From: Aplectana chamaeleonis
Taxonomy: Eukaryota > Nematoda > Chromadorea > Rhabditida > Cosmocercidae
Length of the DNA: 64,000 nucleotides
NCBI GenBank assembly: GCA_029168955.1
Contig: JAPDOI010001724.1
Location: 62,001 to 126,000 of the forward strand
Direction: 5' to 3'
The position numbers were made by a program, and so were the translations under genes. Shown here piece by piece: positions 21,515-32,966 of this stretch. The notes beneath the pieces are model-generated. The model saw only the letters and a program-made list of their open reading frames with translations. It had not been told where the DNA came from and ran no database searches. How positions within the stretch are numbered: the first letter of the stretch is position 1; every line of letters starts with the position of its first letter.

Positions 21515-23750
21515 AAGTAGTCGAATCAAAGTTGATTTTGCTGGCGATTGCTGGGAATCAATTAGTCCAAGAAGTTCTGAGTGGTAAGTTCGACAGATCT
21601 GCGACCTTGGAAATGAAGCACCTTCCTGCACGATAGTCTCCAATTGTTACTCCAACCAGGCTTTCTAGTTAGAACCAACCTTTAATAAAGGATAAGAAAA
21701 TAAAGCTCTTTGCGTAAATCAATCCCTCTACATACTCAACTTCCACTCAGAATCGTAGAGGCTTTTGATTGTGTATTGGGGTTATAAAATGACTTGCAGA
21801 GACCTGCCGATGTTCAAGTCAGTGTTCTTATCCTCCCAGACAAGTCTGTTACCAATTTGCCGACCCCGTAGGGGTAGAAGGCTTGGTTGGTCTTGGGCGA
21901 GGGTCGATCACTCGACCGTGTACGTGGCAGTGGCGCCTATTTCCGCTGCCTAAAAAGCGCCCAACAAACATTAGGAGAATCAACTTTTTTTATATAAACT
22001 GCAGTCAGATGTAAGTGCAAAACGGGGAAATGAGGGAGCTCGAAACCGTCGATCTTGGTAGAATCACCATAACTTCTATCTCTGGTCAGATATTCTGTTT
22101 TCTGACAAAGAAGATAAGTCGGAATCGAGTTAGCAGGTCATAAGCCTGCTCTAGTTCGCTCTAGGTCAAACTTTTTTCAGGCAACCGTTGCATTCGCATG
22201 CAGCAACAATTGGGATTTGGTGCCGATCCCTAGCTCTCATGGTGACAAAAAGAAGAGGAAGTGCACCACAATCAGTGTTTCGCCACCACGGAATATTACA
22301 TGGTTTCAGCACAGTAGAACACAAGTTGGTCCATTTGTTATTTGGTTACGAATCCACCTTTTCCAATCTTCAAAAACGCACCTAGGGTCGCGAATAGGTC
22401 AGTTTCACTCCGAAAACTCTGCGTAAAAAAGACCATTCGGTTGGTTTAATTTGTGTATAGTGTAGCCCACTAAAAGTTGCACATCTACACATGAATGAAA
22501 GCGGTCGTTTGCAGATCAATGCGCACGGAACTCATTGCAGCACAAAAGCTTTCGCTCGACCGGTAGCGAACGTGCTACAAGGGAATTCATGCATATTCAT
22601 GTTCAACCGCCCGCTTCTCATTTATCTGTAGAAGTGCACCCTTCGGTGAACTCCACTTTACAACTATGGTATCACCTGCTAGGCACAAATGAAGAATTGC
22701 ATACTCAAATTGCAATATTTGATTTCATTTTTGATCATTATATGATTTCTTCATAGAGCATTGAAATTTTTTCGGCGTCGTGAAGACATCGTGCACACTG
22801 AAAATCTTATTTGAGTTTTTTTTTCTTTTGGCTCTCAGATCGTCCACAGGGTTTGAGACTAAATAAAGGCGTCTTTTTAAAAGTAATGGATGCCAGAAAA
22901 TGGTTGTGAGGTTCGAAGTGTTCGATTGCTTGGTTATTATAGACGGAAACTAGCAACTTCGGACTCAGCAGCTATGTTCAGGCAGCCCAGTTGTTTGAAC
23001 AAATAAGAATGTGATTTTCAAGGCGCATCGACTCCAGAAAGAAGTACACTCACGAAGTCGTCAAGAAACGAGAGGATGTTTCATTTTATTGCTGGTTCAT
23101 TCTTGATGCTCTGCAGGTTAGTGCAGCCTATTTAACGATCCTATCCTGCAGAAAGCCGAACGACAGAGAGAGCCCCAAACACTGTCCCATTGATATTCCT
23201 TGAAAGAAAATCGTGATACACAACGCCTTGAAGAATAATCGCCTTTAACAAGGTATTTCTGTTACATAGGCTTGACGTTGTCATGGAGAAATTGAGCAAT
23301 TGTTCAGGCATAAAGGGCTTTCTTCGCAAGGTGTACTACTGTTGATAGTGCAGTCATACAGCAACAGCTAAATCTGGAGGAAACAACTTCTGATGGTTAG
23401 GTGGTGGTTGAATAGATTAGCACAATAAAGTCGCACTGCCTAGCTAGAGAAATTGTTCCAACTTTGAGAGAGCTTTGTTGAAGGAAGTAATTGACTTCAA
23501 GGTCAGAAACTAGCAGAGTGGAGGGAATTGTGCATCAAAATATTTTCACCGATCCATAGAAAGCGATGTCTATAATTCTATTTTCACATCGCAGCAACTT
23601 CAGCACTTTTGCAGACAAGGTTTCTTTCAACTGCGGAATCTTTGTTACTAAAGAGAACAAATGAGCAGTATCCTTTTTTATAACATTCGCTCCAATAAGA
23701 AGTGCATGCATGTGGCTTCCGAGTTCGTTCGGCAATGACCAGTGACCGTA
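21515..23750. other. No recognised gene
   Basis: About 2.2 kb without a domain, long frame or repeat I can support. Confidence 0.4.
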
Positions 23751-24353
23751 TCAATGGAACTCCGGGAACGGGAAGACCATTAACTCCCCGCTCCCGTGTC
23801 CTCGCCTTTGAAAGATCCGAGTCGTGCTGCCGCCCTTGAAGTTTCCTGTCGGGACGGGCACTGGTAGCCATAAACTGCTGAAATCAAGCCCTATCTGCTT
23901 CCCAGCGCTTTCGGGAAACTGTTCTTCTTTCCGGTCAAGAACTTCATTTGCGGCGACCTCTTCGGAATTGTGCGAGGGCAAAAGCAGATATGCAGCAGCG
24001 GTGTTCACATAACTCCAGGAGCCTCCCGGGAAGGTCCAATGTTCACTCGACGTATCCTTCGGGTAGATAGAAGGGTTCTTTGTTACCTGGCGCGTAGACG
24101 ACAGGGCTTCTTGCCACCTAGCGGGTGGACGGAGAGGGTAACGGCCGCCTGGTGCGACCACATCAGATGGCAGGACATGATATATTTCTGGAATGCAGCA
24201 CGCACTCTTCCCGTCACCCTGGGGTAATGGTCGTAGTGTGTTCCAACCGCAGGAGAGGCGGGGAAAAGCCGTGATCCTACTGATCATGCGCTTGGCTCCT
24301 CCCCCATCCGTCCATTCACGCGTCGCCCGTTTCCCGGCCTCTCTCGCGGTCAA
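23751..24353 (-). other. Longest open frame in the window (200 codons), unassigned
   Basis: A GC-rich open frame on the minus strand. It starts MTAREAGKRATREW and has no signal peptide, transmembrane segment or domain I recognise. The region 23750-24850 is GC-rich overall, which lengthens chance open frames, and shorter plus-strand frames overlap it (23824-24012, 23970-24227, 24193-24483). No clear splice sites or SL acceptor context were seen. It could be an exon, a decayed repeat or chance. Confidence 0.2.
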
Positions 24354-24359
24354 AACACA

Positions 24360-25188
24360 TTACGACCATCCCCCGCCCACATGTAAGACTGAATCCGGAT
24401 GCTGTATACCCTTCTGGAATGCGTTCATAAGAGTCTGCAGAGTTGCACTAACCGGGCCAGCGGTCGCACAGTTTGAGCCTTGACGCGGAGACAGAAATGT
24501 TTCCAAACATTGTCGTCGTCGCGTCGGTTCCCGCTCCCTGGAAGTGACGCAGGGCCGTCGCGACATCAGATCACTGCGGCGCCCCTTCGTCGCACTTCAC
24601 GCCGCGTCGGTCGCCCTCGTCGCCGAATGTAATCGATACTGCATCACCCAGCAGTGTTCGTCGCTGCGAGCAACGCTGCAACTCCAAGTCTGTAAACCCC
24701 TATAGCGGGGTAAAGAAACTGCAGCGCCGAACCCTACCGTCCCTCTCCGTCTCTTCGGGAGGTTTTGCATACAGTTTGCACGGATCTCAGTGATACTCTG
24801 CGTCCATTGGTGCGTTAGCGCAAAGTCGGTGCGCCTATGTTGTAACATACCTTCACCATTATTGAGCCAACACACAGTAAGAAACGCGAAGTATCAGTGC
24901 TATACGTGCCGACTTTACCTGCCTCCGCTCTCAAATGAGATAAAAGGGGCCGCCGCTATCGAAGTTTCGACCAGGAGGCACAATAATGGTTGCCAAATGT
25001 CGGGAACAGCAAGCTTACGCTACGCTTCCGCGCCCGGAATTTAATGAATGCCGCCGACTCAAGGCATGAATTTTAAGAAGAATTTTGTTGCTATTTTTTG
25101 GATTACTCTGAAATAGAATTGGTATTTTATTAGTATTTAGTGACCTTGGCTTTGCCGGTCTACGATGCTTACTAACACTGACTTCTGG
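24360..25188. other. No recognised gene
   Basis: GC-rich to about 24740, then mixed. Short overlapping frames only; nothing assigned. Confidence 0.35.
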
Positions 25189-25196
25189 GGTGGCAT
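25189..25196 (+). repeat. 8-bp target duplication, left
   Basis: GGTGGCAT, identical to 27500-27507, immediately outside the CAGGG terminus. Confidence 0.85.
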
Positions 25197-25606
25197 CAGG
25201 GACGTGCGGCAATTGCCGTTTGCCGTTTGTCGTTTGCCGGTCATTTTTGGGACTTTTTTGCCGTTTGTCGTTTGCCAAAATTTTTGTTGCCTTTCCGGCA
25301 AAACTCGGCAAAACATTGAAAGAAAACGTCGCCAATGCTCACGACCATGTAGACTCTAGGGGTGAGCCAACAATCCAGTGTTCGATTAACCGTTATGCGG
25401 GGGTTTTGACTTTTCTGTTTCCACTTCGCCGCCTGGCCATTTCTGAACAAGATAAGGGATAAAAATTTGTTCAAAATCTCACTATATGTATTCTGCTAAG
25501 CAAACGTGCAGGTGTGGACGCGTGAGTGAAGCGTTCCCGATGAACTCTGATTCCGAGTTTTCTGCAGATACAAACTCTGGAGCAGATCTAGTGGGCTCTT
25601 AATTGC

Positions 25607-25703
25607 GATTATAACCGGCAGCGTAGCATTGGGCTTCGGAGAAACATAACATGCCATAAGGATGCTTTGATGAGAAAGCGACCCCTCGCTTCTGGTGGTA
25701 GTC
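25607..25703. repeat. 95-bp hairpin repeat B, copy 2
   Basis: A diverged copy (ATTATAACCGGCAGCG ... GGTGGTAGTC) with the same internal order, including CATAAGGATGCTTT. The stem is weaker than in the 19892 copy. Confidence 0.65.
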
Positions 25704-25788
25704 AAACTCAAGTGCCCTCTAAAAATGCTCCAAGGCTCAAGAATCCTAGTAAACTCTAGAAAATCTATAGTGAGCTGCCGACTTTAAA

Positions 25789-26229
25789 GGCAGGGTTCGC
25801 GATAAAACCAACTTTTGAGCTCTCTTCATGGGAATGTAGATTTGGTCATCACAAAAGTAAAACTAAGTGAAAAAACCCGGAAATTCGCGGTAAACACGCT
25901 CAAAAACAAAGTATAACGGCTAATTACCGGTGTCGGCCGGCCCCCTAATTACCGAGATTTTCAATAATGCTTGCGTATCCGCCCATTATTTTGCTGTCAA
26001 AGTAGTCAGTAGTGTCCAGAAATGCTCAGAAATTGCTTTAGAAGCAAAATAAAAGTTGACAAAACAGGCTTTTACACAAATCTCGATATTTGGGGGCGGG
26101 AGGACACCAAGCCATAACTTGTTCCTGAGCGTTTTTTCTTCAATTTTTTACTTATTTTCATTTTTGTCATGGTTAGAGCTACCATTCCATGGCGATAGCA
26201 CAACAACCGATTTTATCGAGAACCCTGCC
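25789..26229 (+). mobile_element. MITE, GGCAG termini (440-bp subfamily), copy 1
   Basis: It starts GGCAGGGTTCGCGATAAAA and ends with the complement of GGCAGGGTTCTCGATAAAA; the left flank is TTTAAA. The reverse-oriented sister copy is at 36816-37249. Both carry the same short frame (KQAFTQISI), which is a by-product of shared repeat sequence, not a gene. Confidence 0.83.
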
Positions 26230-26233
26230 TTTG

Positions 26234-26328
26234 CGTATCACCAGCAGCGGAACGGCGGGCTTTTGTGAAATAAAACTGGTTATAAGGAGATTTAAAAAAG
26301 CGTTCGCTTCTTACTGTGATAATCGAAA
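26234..26328. repeat. 95-bp hairpin repeat B, copy 3
   Basis: It begins TATCACCAGCAGCGGAACG and ends CTTACTGTGATAATCG, like the copy at 19892. It sits four bases after the MITE end at 26229, so the MITE landed beside it. Confidence 0.75.
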
Positions 26329-26604
26329 TCCGGAGCTTTCTTGAAATCAACCACATCCTAACTTGCGTAACATAGACGCAGAGAAAACCCTCCGAAACAG
26401 CGAAAACCAGGTTTTCAGCCTATAGCAGGCCCGCCTTTCCTTCCGAGATGGGGTTCTATGGCCAGTATAGGCGAAATAGACCTTTCAGTTTCAGTGGAGG
26501 GTAATGAATCTAGGTAGCGCTTTCGTTTCTGTTCCAGAGTTTTGACAGATTCTGGTGTAGATGAAAGAAGCTGGAAGCATTCATGTGACACACATGTGCA
26601 GGGG

Positions 26605-27220
26605 CTTTAAAAAAGCTTGCCGCGGCAGTGCCAGGAAGGTACCGTGACCCTCGATTGTGCCGCAATAGTTCCACGGTAGTACCGCAGCTGCTCCGTGATG
26701 ATCACTGTGCCGTGAAGATTCTGTTGCAGTGTCTTGAGGGTCAACAACGCCGAGACATTGCCTGGACAGTATCGCGGCAGTTCCGTGTTAGAACCGCACG
26801 TGCTCCGAGAAGACGCATCACCGAACCCGCGTCGACTACGATGCACTGTTCTGTGTGGTGAAACGAGATTTTCGCCAGTAAAACAGCCCAAGTTTGAGAT
26901 GCGTCCCGTATCTCCTAGATCGCAATAACGGAAACTCCCCTCTGTCCTATCAGAGAGAGGACGTAGGGGTACCGGTTGTGTATTTTTGTTCGTAGACCCA
27001 CCCAGGTGTATCATGACTCACTTAATATGAGTTATTCGCGGTCAGTCCTATTTTTGTTAGAACTCAGCCACCGATCGCAGAGCCGCAGCGGCACTACCAA
27101 GGAACCGCTGCGGCACTATCGCGGGGCCGCCGCGACATTGCCGCTGCGACTGCGCGTTAGTGCCGCTTCAGTACCTATAGGAACCGAAGCGATTTCCTCG
27201 CAAAGCCGCAGCGGTGATTT
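26605..27220 (+). repeat. GC-rich CCGCGGCA repeat unit, copy B
   Basis: Reverse complement of 11920-12530. The middle carries CCCAAGTTTGAG, the 3' 12 bases of the SL1 leader, in the place corresponding to the fuller SL1-like match in copy A. Confidence 0.78.
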
Positions 27221-27499
27221 CCTTGATTACCATACAGTCCCACATGTCTTGTTTCTGTTCATCTGATGCCTTGAATTGGAACTATACCCTTGAATTGGAA
27301 TTATTAGAATGTTGACACAAGTATGTGAAAAAAAGAAAAAAAGTAGAGCGGCACAAGTGAATACCTTTTGGGTCAATCTAGGGGATGAGGTTTTTTGCCC
27401 TTTGCCGATTGCCGTTTGCCGTTTGCCGGCCGTTTTTGGGATTTTTTTTTGCCGATTGCCGTTTGCCGAAATCTCAAAATCGTTTGCCGCACATCCCTG

Positions 27500-27507
27500 G
27501 GTGGCAT
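27500..27507 (+). repeat. 8-bp target duplication, right
   Basis: GGTGGCAT, identical to 25189-25196, immediately outside the CCCTG terminus. Confidence 0.85.
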
Positions 27508-28157
27508 GCATGAATGCAGCAGCAGGTCAGGGAGCGCCACGATTTGGATTGAAATGGTGACGAGTGCGCGCGACGTTCCGCGTCCCTACCCCAGTCGTCG
27601 CGATCATACGTGTGACCTATGAATTTCTTGGTTGATAATTAAAACATCTTCCTCTCTGTCTGAACATCCTCCCCTCTAATTCAACCCCTCTTTGGGCGCT
27701 TTGACGGAGGTTGGAAAATAGTACAACGAGTTAATTCATTATCGGAAGTACGACACGTTTGTTTCTCCGTCTGCTAGCTAGATAGAGAACCCGGTCACGG
27801 CTTAGTTAAAAACCTTTTATTTTCGAAAGTTTCTCCTATTTATTTTTCTAGTGAGCCTCGCCTAGGCGAGAGTGTCTCGCTTTTGTTTAAACCAGTAGCC
27901 TGCACAAGGTATGCAGTGCATATGTAACTCACACGACAGAGTTCATTAATTTCCGTTCTTCACCCAATTATGAGAGGAAAGACGGCTTTCGACCTGTGCG
28001 AAGAACTCAAAGTTTGGGTGAGTACAGTGAAGGAAAGTTTGTGAGATTTTGCCTGTTGCTGAATGTCATCGTGGGTGGACTACATCTAAATGCAATTGGG
28101 AAGCACATATTTCCATAAGTCACGCAGAAGGAATGTTCTGTTGTGCACTCTTTCATT

Positions 28158-28280
28158 CATTATTAGTGCTTCGCGTAGCAGAAATGAACAGACTACGGAA
28201 AAACTGGAGGTCATCAGTGTGTACTTGAAGTACCCGCAAACTCTAAACGTAGCCACTGAATAAAGAACCCTAGCGTCTGC
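28158..28280 (+). repeat. Direct repeat D, left copy
   Basis: About 120 bp sharing AGTGCTTCG.GTA.CAGAAAT, AACT.GAGGTCATC and AAGTACCC.CAAACTCT with 29211-29333, same orientation, roughly 85-90 percent similar by eye. The pair brackets about 930 bp. Confidence 0.78.
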
Positions 28281-29210
28281 ACGTTTCTCTACTTCTAACC
28301 CTCAGATAGAGCATCAGCGTTTACTTAGGCAGATGAGGTCACTAACTAAACATGACGATTTTGTCACTGTCTCTCCTCAATCTGATTCGCTTCCATTCAA
28401 CGTTTACGAATAACGAGAATTACAGGCATCGGAAAACTCGTGGATCAAACTTTCGCCAATCAAATTCAAGCAACTTTGAAGAGGTCATAGCTTTCCGCAC
28501 AAGGGTTTTGAGACATAAGAGACACCAGTGCGATCAGCGCGAGATTTTAAGGTATGCCACAAACACTGAAAACGTTCTGTGTGTAATGTTTTTTGTCACG
28601 TTTGGCTAATGCAGAAATAGGCACAAAGTCCTAGAAAAGACGAGTTCATTCAAAAAATCGTTCTATAGTTCTGCACCTCGTCTTTGAGAAGAAATACCAC
28701 TGATGCTTCCAGAATCTCTGAGAGAGAAGTTGGGCGCTATTCATGCCCCTCAAGCCAGCGAGTCACGCGCTCGCGGTCCTGTGAATTCTCCACAGGCGAC
28801 GCCATGGTGGGGCGGGGTTGCACGTCCCGATCATATTCTGACGCCCGTCATTCGCTGACGTCTAGAAGTATGAGTAATGCCTCTGGTCTGTTTTAGGCCA
28901 ATTTTAGAGTTCCATTGCAGCGCGACGCGATTGGATGTCAACTGTGGGTATTGGTCGAAAACGCGCCGCTCGGCGATGCACATATGAAACATGAAGTTGA
29001 GCCGCGCCGCGGTCAAACACGAAAAACCTCTCAGAGCCTCTGCATAGTCGAACGGCAAGAGTAGCATCACCGTGTTGAAGGATAGAGGGCGGCTACGCAG
29101 CTACGTCCCTTCCCCCTTATTTCCCATCTTTGCTGCACGACTTTTGCCGATGGACTACGCATAGGTCTAAACACTTTTATCGCTGATCGCCGCCATAGTG
29201 GGTAACGTTA
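28281..29210. other. Segment between direct repeats D
   Basis: No recognised gene. Its 28840-28890 part (GCTGACGTCTAGAAGTATGA.TAATGCC) resembles 50920-50955, a dispersed repeat end. If the D repeats are terminal, this would be the body of a small LTR-like (TRIM-type) element, but I see no tRNA-like primer site. Confidence 0.4.
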
Positions 29211-29333
29211 ATTTTATAGTGCTTCGTGTAACAGAAATAAATAGACTACAAAAAAACTAGAGGTCATCGGTGTGTATTTCAAGTACCCACAAACTCTGAA
29301 CGTGGCTACTAAATTAAGAATCTTAGCGTCTGA
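29211..29333 (+). repeat. Direct repeat D, right copy
   Basis: Partner of 28158-28280. A 123-codon plus-strand frame begins inside it (29272-29643) but has no domain I recognise. Confidence 0.78.
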
Positions 29334-29863
29334 CCTATTCATCGTTTCAAGTCCGAGCGAAGAGAGCAGCGGAACGATCGGTCTTGTGAAAAATGTAACA
29401 AAAATTAGGAGATTTCGGCATTATAAGTCTTACTTCGATCGCACCGAAATGACGATGAAATGGTATATGTCCCGTTCAAGATCCAGACTTTGGAGAGCGA
29501 GTCGTGGTGTTTTAAATGAAAGGACCTTCTGGGTCACGATTTCTCTGCAACAGAGCACAGAAACATTATGTTTAGCGAGATGGGGTCGAGATTTGGAAAT
29601 GAAAATAAAAGGGAATATGACTGGACTGCACACCATAACGTGACCAACACGATGCCAGCTTCAAAAAGGACCGTGTAAAAAAGGAAGATGCGTAAAAATA
29701 ACTTCCGCATTTGATGTCGCTCCAGTTCAATACGAGACGAGGGAAATCCCTATTAAGTGGTCTGTGGGTACGATGTGGAGTCTACTACGCTCAGACATCA
29801 AAAAGTCTTGAAGGGATGGAAGAAGGGCAGGAATAGAAGCGCGCAGATATTACGAAGGCAAGG
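29334..29863. other. No recognised gene
   Basis: Flank between the D repeat and the target duplication of the next hAT. Nothing assigned. Confidence 0.4.
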
Positions 29864-29889
29864 CCGGACACTATACTTTGGTCCGAATC

Positions 29890-30450
29890 GAATAATATTC
29901 GAATAAATATTCGAATTTTCGAATATTCCAATATTCGAATATTCGGTTTATTCGGAAAACCAGAAAATTAGTTTTTTCGAATATTCGGTTTATTTGGAAA
30001 TGCAAAATATTCGTTTTTCGAATATTCGGTCTATTCGGAAAAGCAGAATATTTGATTTTCAGAATATTCGGTTTATTCGGAAATGCAAAATATTCGTTTT
30101 CGAATATTCGATTTATTCGGGAAAGCAGAATATTTAGTTTTCGAATATTCGGTTTATTCGGAAATGCAAAATATTCGTTTTCGAATATTGATTTATTCGG
30201 AAAAAAGAATATTCGTTTTCGAATATTCGGTTTATTCGGAAAAGCAAAATATTCGATATTTCGAATATTCGGTTTATTCGAAAAATCAATTATTCGTTTT
30301 CGAATATTCGGTTTATTCGGAAACTCAAAATATTCGTTTTTCGAATATTCGGTTCAATCGAAAAATCATAATATTCGTTTTCGAATATTTGGTTAATTCG
30401 GAGAATCATAATATTCGTTTTTCGAATATTTGGTTCATTCGAAAAACAAA
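29890..30450. repeat. Subterminal tandem array, left
   Basis: Roughly 13 units of about 42 bp built on CGAATATTCGGTTTATTCGG. CGAATATTCG is self-complementary, so single strands can fold. All three frames stay open in parts, which produces artefact ORFs rich in FEYS/RIFG. Confidence 0.85.
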
Positions 30451-31020
30451 ATCTTCGACAGCGACCTTCACTAGTTGTGCAGTATTCTACCATTTTGCCA
30501 TGAAATAAGTTTGCTGGTAGCATACCCTACCGACCATTGAGGAGACTTCATCCTTTTCCCTGTAACTTTAATGTGAGGTGTACTTATACGCTGTCCCAAT
30601 CAAGAAGCGCTCCCCTGCGGCTGACATTTTGGATTACAGTAAGACGTTGCGTACGCAAATGCGTAGCATTTGTTACCGAAGTTCAAAAACAAGATTCGGA
30701 AAGTTTTTCACGTACCCACTTCTCTTTTTCACATACATACTTCATTACTCTTTTCGAAATGCCCGTGGTACTCACTTCAATACAGATATTCTTCTTTACG
30801 TGGCAGGAAAGCGTCAGGCACTCGGGGGGACGACCCGCCACACTTTCAAAGGCCGAAACGGCGAACCGCAGACTTTGAGAGTCGTTCGGCCATCCGCGCC
30901 CCTATGCAGCTGCCATGTACCCAGGGTCCATGATGGGTGCGCCCCACTGTGGACCGTGGCGGAGGGTCACCCCACGTGGGTGATCCTTGTGGGATGTCCC
31001 GGGTCCTCTGTGCAGAATCT

Positions 31021-31188
31021 GGGGCGCGTTCAGAACGTTTCCAAGGGAGGAAAAATTAGTCTAATAAGAGCCGACCAATCATAGTTTGAGGGACAGCCTG
31101 GAATGAGCCTATCTGCTAGACTATAATTCGTTATATCTTATCAGACCTATTTTTCCTCCCACGGAAATCTTCTTGGAACGCACCCCTG
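31021..31188. repeat. Inverted repeat with about 50-bp arms
   Basis: TTCC..GGGAGGAAAAAT and its complement ATTTTTCCTCCC occur with flanking GGGGCGCGTTC / GAACGCACCCC. An outer pair CACTCGGGGG (about 30817) and CCCCCGAGTG (about 31370) suggests a larger foldback of about 560 bp. Confidence 0.7.
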
Positions 31189-31466
31189 GAAACGCCAAAA
31201 TTGGACATGGACAGTTCTTGAGCCGCTTATGAGCAAACTTTGGACCGCTCGGGGGCCGGGACCGACAGATTTTACCGGAGGACGCCGATCCGCGCACCCT
31301 TCGACATCAGTTCGCTGATCGGAGGCGCGGTTCGGCGGCCAATGGTGCGGCGGCCGTAGCCCCCGAGTGCTCTAGTAGGAGGGCCTAAAGTCATCTGTTT
31401 TCAGATTACGGTACGACATGCTACGTAACGTGTAAATTCAAACCACGGCTGGCGTGGCGGTTTAAA

Positions 31467-31945
31467 GGCAGTGTTCACGATGATTCTCGTTTCCAAGTTT
31501 TGCACTCAAAACAATCCGTTGGCAACCAAGTGTTACCAAAATCACGAAGAAACGGCGAGAAACGCACTAAAACGTCTTGTTTCAGAGACATTAATCTCAG
31601 GCCTGGACTAGTTGTCTGATTGGATTAACATGTTCACAGTGGTTGTCACCGGTAATAAATGGGACTAATCGGAAATGGTAGAATATTTTGGGCAAAATAG
31701 TATTAGTTAGGGCCCAAAGAAAGAACGGAGCAACACAGAATGGAGAATTGCAAAGACGGGTCCACAAAGATTTCATTGTCACAATGAACAGTTCCATTGA
31801 TACTTGAGAGGCGGGCTGATACTTGAGGTTTTCATTGCCCTTCTGGTGCGTTTTTCTCCGGTTTCTTCGTCATTTCAGTTCTACTGGGGGCCAAACAATC
31901 GATTTAGCGATTAATCTCAAAATCAAGATTATCGTGAACACTGCC
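31467..31945. mobile_element. MITE, GGCAG termini
   Basis: The left end GGCAGTGTTCACGATGATT and the right end (complement) GGCAGTGTTCACGATAAT have exact TTTAAA hexamers on both sides (31461-31466, 31946-31951). It is inserted inside the hAT-like element. Confidence 0.87.
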
Positions 31946-32459
31946 TTTAAATCCCGATCTCTGAGAATTGAACCGCCCTGCCAGCCGCGATTTGAATTTA
32001 AACGTTTTCGAGGAAACAGGCCACGGGCCTAACTATATTTGCGTACGCGACGCCCGAAAATGCGAAAATCTCAGAGACGCAGAGGGTCGCTGATTCATTG
32101 GACTCTTCGCTTGCCATCTCGCTTGGGAGAGGGTATACCTAATCGTTAACCAATATTTAACATTAACAGGATTTTTTTTGCACAAGATCATAATTTACCG
32201 TCATCACCAAACTCTCACTGAAGTTAGTAGTTCTTTTATAAAGTTTTCCATGCTTGGGGCCCGATTTGGTCATGCCTTAATCACCCGTGAGATTTTTTTC
32301 TGTGTTTTCAACCTTCCTCGTCCGCGTATCGACTGGATCGACCATAGCAGGCCTAAATTCGAACAGCCGGAGGATTCAGGCTTCAGTTATAGTTAGTCGA
32401 GAGAAAACGCCGTGACCTGTCGTGGCAGACTTGCATTTTTTGGAATTCTCCGTGGAATT

Positions 32460-32945
32460 CCGAATATTCATTTGATTCGAAAATAGAGAGCATTTTTCGA
32501 GTCATTCATTCATTCGGGAATCTCGAAAAGCGTAATATTCGAAAAATTCTTTCATTTGGAAATCTTGAAAAGCGGAATATTCGAAAAATTCATTCATTCG
32601 GAATTCCCAAAAAACCATATTCGAAAAATTCATTCATTCGGAAATCTTGAAAAACGGAATATTCGAAAAATTCATTCATTCGGAAATCTTGAAAAGCGGA
32701 GTATTCGAAAAATTCATTCATTCGGAATTCCCAAAAAAAACCATATTCGAAAAATTCATTCATTCGGAAATTTTGAAAAGCGGAATATTCGAAAAATTCA
32801 TTCATTCGGAAATCCCGATAAAACAATATTCGAAAAATTCATTCATTTGAGTATTTCGAAATTTCAATATTCGAAAAATTCATTCATTTGAAAATTTCGA
32901 AATTTCAATATTCGAATTATTCATTCATTCGAAAAAAACCTTCAA
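32460..32945. repeat. Subterminal tandem array, right
   Basis: About ten units of roughly 42 bp around ATATTCGAAAAATTCATTCA. The unit sequence differs from the left array although the core ATATTCGAA is shared. Confidence 0.85.
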
Positions 32946-32966
32946 ATACCAAAGTATACCGGACAC

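Larger units (their letters stand above)
25197..27499 (+). mobile_element. hAT-type non-autonomous element, GCCGTTT family, copy 2
   Basis: The left end CAGGGACGTGCGGCAA and the right end (complement) CAGGGATGTGCGGCAA form TIRs. They are flanked by a perfect 8-bp duplication GGTGGCAT (25189-25196 and 27500-27507). CAGGG-type termini plus an 8-bp TSD are hallmarks of hAT transposons. Subterminal arrays of TTTGCCG words (25205-25310, 27390-27485) read AAACGG on the other strand, the same hexamer bound by the maize Ac transposase. No transposase ORF is present. The interior holds a GGCAG MITE (25789-26229), two copies of hairpin repeat B and repeat unit B. The element at 11406-14056 is the same family in reverse. 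Confidence 0.88.
29872..32958. mobile_element. hAT-like element, TATACTT family, with CGAATATTC arrays
   Basis: Terminal inverted repeats TATACTTTGGT (29872-29882) and ACCAAAGTATA (32948-32958) are flanked by a perfect 8-bp duplication CCGGACAC (29864-29871 and 32959-32966). Inside each end lies a long array: 29890-30450 with a period of about 42 (ATATTCGGTTTATTCGGAAA) and 32460-32940, also about 42 (ATTCGAAAAATTCATTCATT). The interior carries an inverted repeat (31021-31188) and a GGCAG MITE (31467-31945). There is no transposase. The 62575-62951 element has the same terminus style and an AATATTCG array, so it is a shorter relative. The 8-bp TSD supports hAT; the TATACTT terminus is less typical. 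Confidence 0.83.

Noticed and set aside
26056..26268. Conserved short protein KQAFTQISI shared with 36749-36988
   Set aside because: Both lie in copies of one MITE; the similarity is DNA-level repeat identity.
28281..29210. LTR retrotransposon body
   Set aside because: No gag/pol codons, no primer site, and the flanking repeats lack TG...CA ends.
30052..30508. Open frames of 114 and 141 codons rich in FEYS/RIFG
   Set aside because: They translate the CGAATATTC array in overlapping frames; the 42-bp period keeps all frames open.
32556..32891. 111-codon repeat protein (IRKIHSFGN)
   Set aside because: Same cause: a tandem array with a period divisible by three.
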